From assembly GCA_004552115.1 (NCBI GenBank), contig SFPH01000041.1, forward strand, positions 1 to 6,876: a DNA stretch of 6,876 bases, written 5' to 3'. Of this stretch, positions 6,311 through 6,876 are shown piece by piece. Position 1 is the first letter of the stretch. Each line of letters begins with the position of its first letter. Position numbers and translations under genes: made by a program. A model generated the notes under the pieces. The model was given only the letters and a program-made list of their open reading frames with translations, ran no database searches and was not told the DNA's origin. The DNA comes from Bacteroidales bacterium. GTDB lineage: Bacteria; Bacteroidota; Bacteroidia; Bacteroidales; UBA932.

Positions 6311-6876
6311 ATGAAGAAGACAATTACGCTTGATGCTATCGACCCTGTGGAGATTTACGGGGCCGGAAACAGGATTCTGGATGAATTCTGCACATATTTT
6401 CCGGGGCTGAAGGTCGCCGCCAGGGGCAATATGATAATGTTGGAAGGCGACGAGGAGCAGATTGCCCGGTTTTCAGCGAAGCTCGGCGAACTGATAGGAA
6501 GGCGTCACCAGAAGATGAACCTGACCAAGTTTGACGTGGAGGACCTCTTCGACGGAGATAACAATTCCGAAAGCTTCATGCTGAACGGGGACGCAGTGAT
6601 TGTCCACGGGACTGACGGCAAGCCGGTCAGGGCCAGGAACAAGACCCAGCAGGAACTTGTCAAGGCATATTTCAACAGCGACCTGATTTTTGCCGCAGGT
6701 CCTGCGGGAACCGGCAAGACATACATCGCCATAGCATTGGCTGTCAGGGCATTGAAGAACAGGGAAATCAAAAGGATAATACTGACCCGGCCGGCCGTGG
6801 AAGCCGGAGAAAGGCTGGGTTTCCTGCCCGGAGACATGAAGGACAAGCTGGACCCGTATCTCCAGCCTCTCTACGA
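6311..6876 (+). CDS. phoH: PhoH family ATPase, N-terminal part
   Basis: A cytoplasmic P-loop NTPase, cut by the window edge after 188 codons. PhoH/YbeZ-type proteins are about 320-350 residues, so a little over half is seen. Residues 1-~105 form the N-terminal region typical of this subgroup (ITLDAIDPVEIYGAGN, an RNA-binding-like KH-type fold in some descriptions), followed by VRARNKTQQELVKAYFNSDL (106-125, the conserved N-terminal boundary of the PhoH ATPase domain), the Walker A motif GPAGTGKT (130-137), and ILTRPAVEAGERLGFLPGD (157-175), the PhoH signature. The family is linked to RNA metabolism and ribosome-related processes, often beside the YbeY endonuclease; the exact role is unsettled. 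The upstream sequence has AAGG about 10 bases before the ATG, a plausible ribosome site. It is separated by only 12 bp from the CapA-family gene and is likely in the same operon. Confidence 0.95.
   Translation, partial: MKKTITLDAIDPVEIYGAGNRILDEFCTYFPGLKVAARGNMIMLEGDEEQIARFSAKLGELIGRRHQKMNLTKFDVEDLFDGDNNSESFMLNGDAVIVHGTDGKPVRARNKTQQELVKAYFNSDLIFAAGPAGTGKTYIAIALAVRALKNREIKRIILTRPAVEAGERLGFLPGDMKDKLDPYLQPLY

Noticed and set aside
6505..6846. Minus-strand open frame of 113 codons inside phoH
   Set aside because: Antisense to the Walker A and PhoH signature regions; hydrophobic runs come from complementing the P-loop domain codons.

Overview
The window looks like a stretch of a Bacteroidota (probably Bacteroidales) chromosome with moderately high GC. 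The reasons are a leucyl-tRNA synthetase of Bacteroidota type, a TonB_C domain fused to another exported domain, a SPOR-domain lipoprotein, genes without strong Shine-Dalgarno sequences, and TAnnTTTG-like -7 promoter elements in the one real intergenic gap. No finer taxonomic call is justified from the sequence alone.

Layout: two divergent gene sets leave a 94-bp AT-rich intergenic region (3713-3806). Leftward (minus strand), in transcription order, are a SPOR-domain lipoprotein (3712-3182), an exported protein joining an M28-peptidase-like domain to a C-terminal TonB_C domain (3185-1839, overlapping the previous gene by ATGA), and leuS (from 1806 to the left edge). Rightward (plus strand) are a DUF389 multi-pass membrane protein (3807-5180), a CapA-family metallophosphoesterase-fold protein (5177-6298, again an ATGA overlap), and the N-terminal half of a PhoH-family ATPase (from 6311 off the right edge). 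Spacing suggests one transcription unit in each direction. Coding density is near complete, and I see no tRNA, rRNA, CRISPR array, insertion sequence or strong terminator.

The main anomaly is at the left edge. The leuS frame is a textbook LeuRS up to about residue 566, then changes without a stop or frameshift into a sequence that reads like the gamma subunit of a 2-oxoacid:ferredoxin oxidoreductase (KorC/PorG/VorC type). The LeuRS segment expected there (the GGxEHATGHL block, then KMSKS) is absent from the window. This is either an assembly chimera, a cloning-like or recombination junction, or a genuine gene-breaking fusion. The second anomaly is that the M28-like domain has lost most of the family's metal ligands and its catalytic Glu, so it is probably a non-catalytic, envelope-located module linked to TonB_C.

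I did not find a convincing new multi-gene system. The rest is ordinary housekeeping and envelope genes with small points of interest: a 14-bp perfect palindrome between the divergent promoters, a 9-bp in-frame tandem repeat in a signal peptide, and a large soluble tail on the DUF389 protein.
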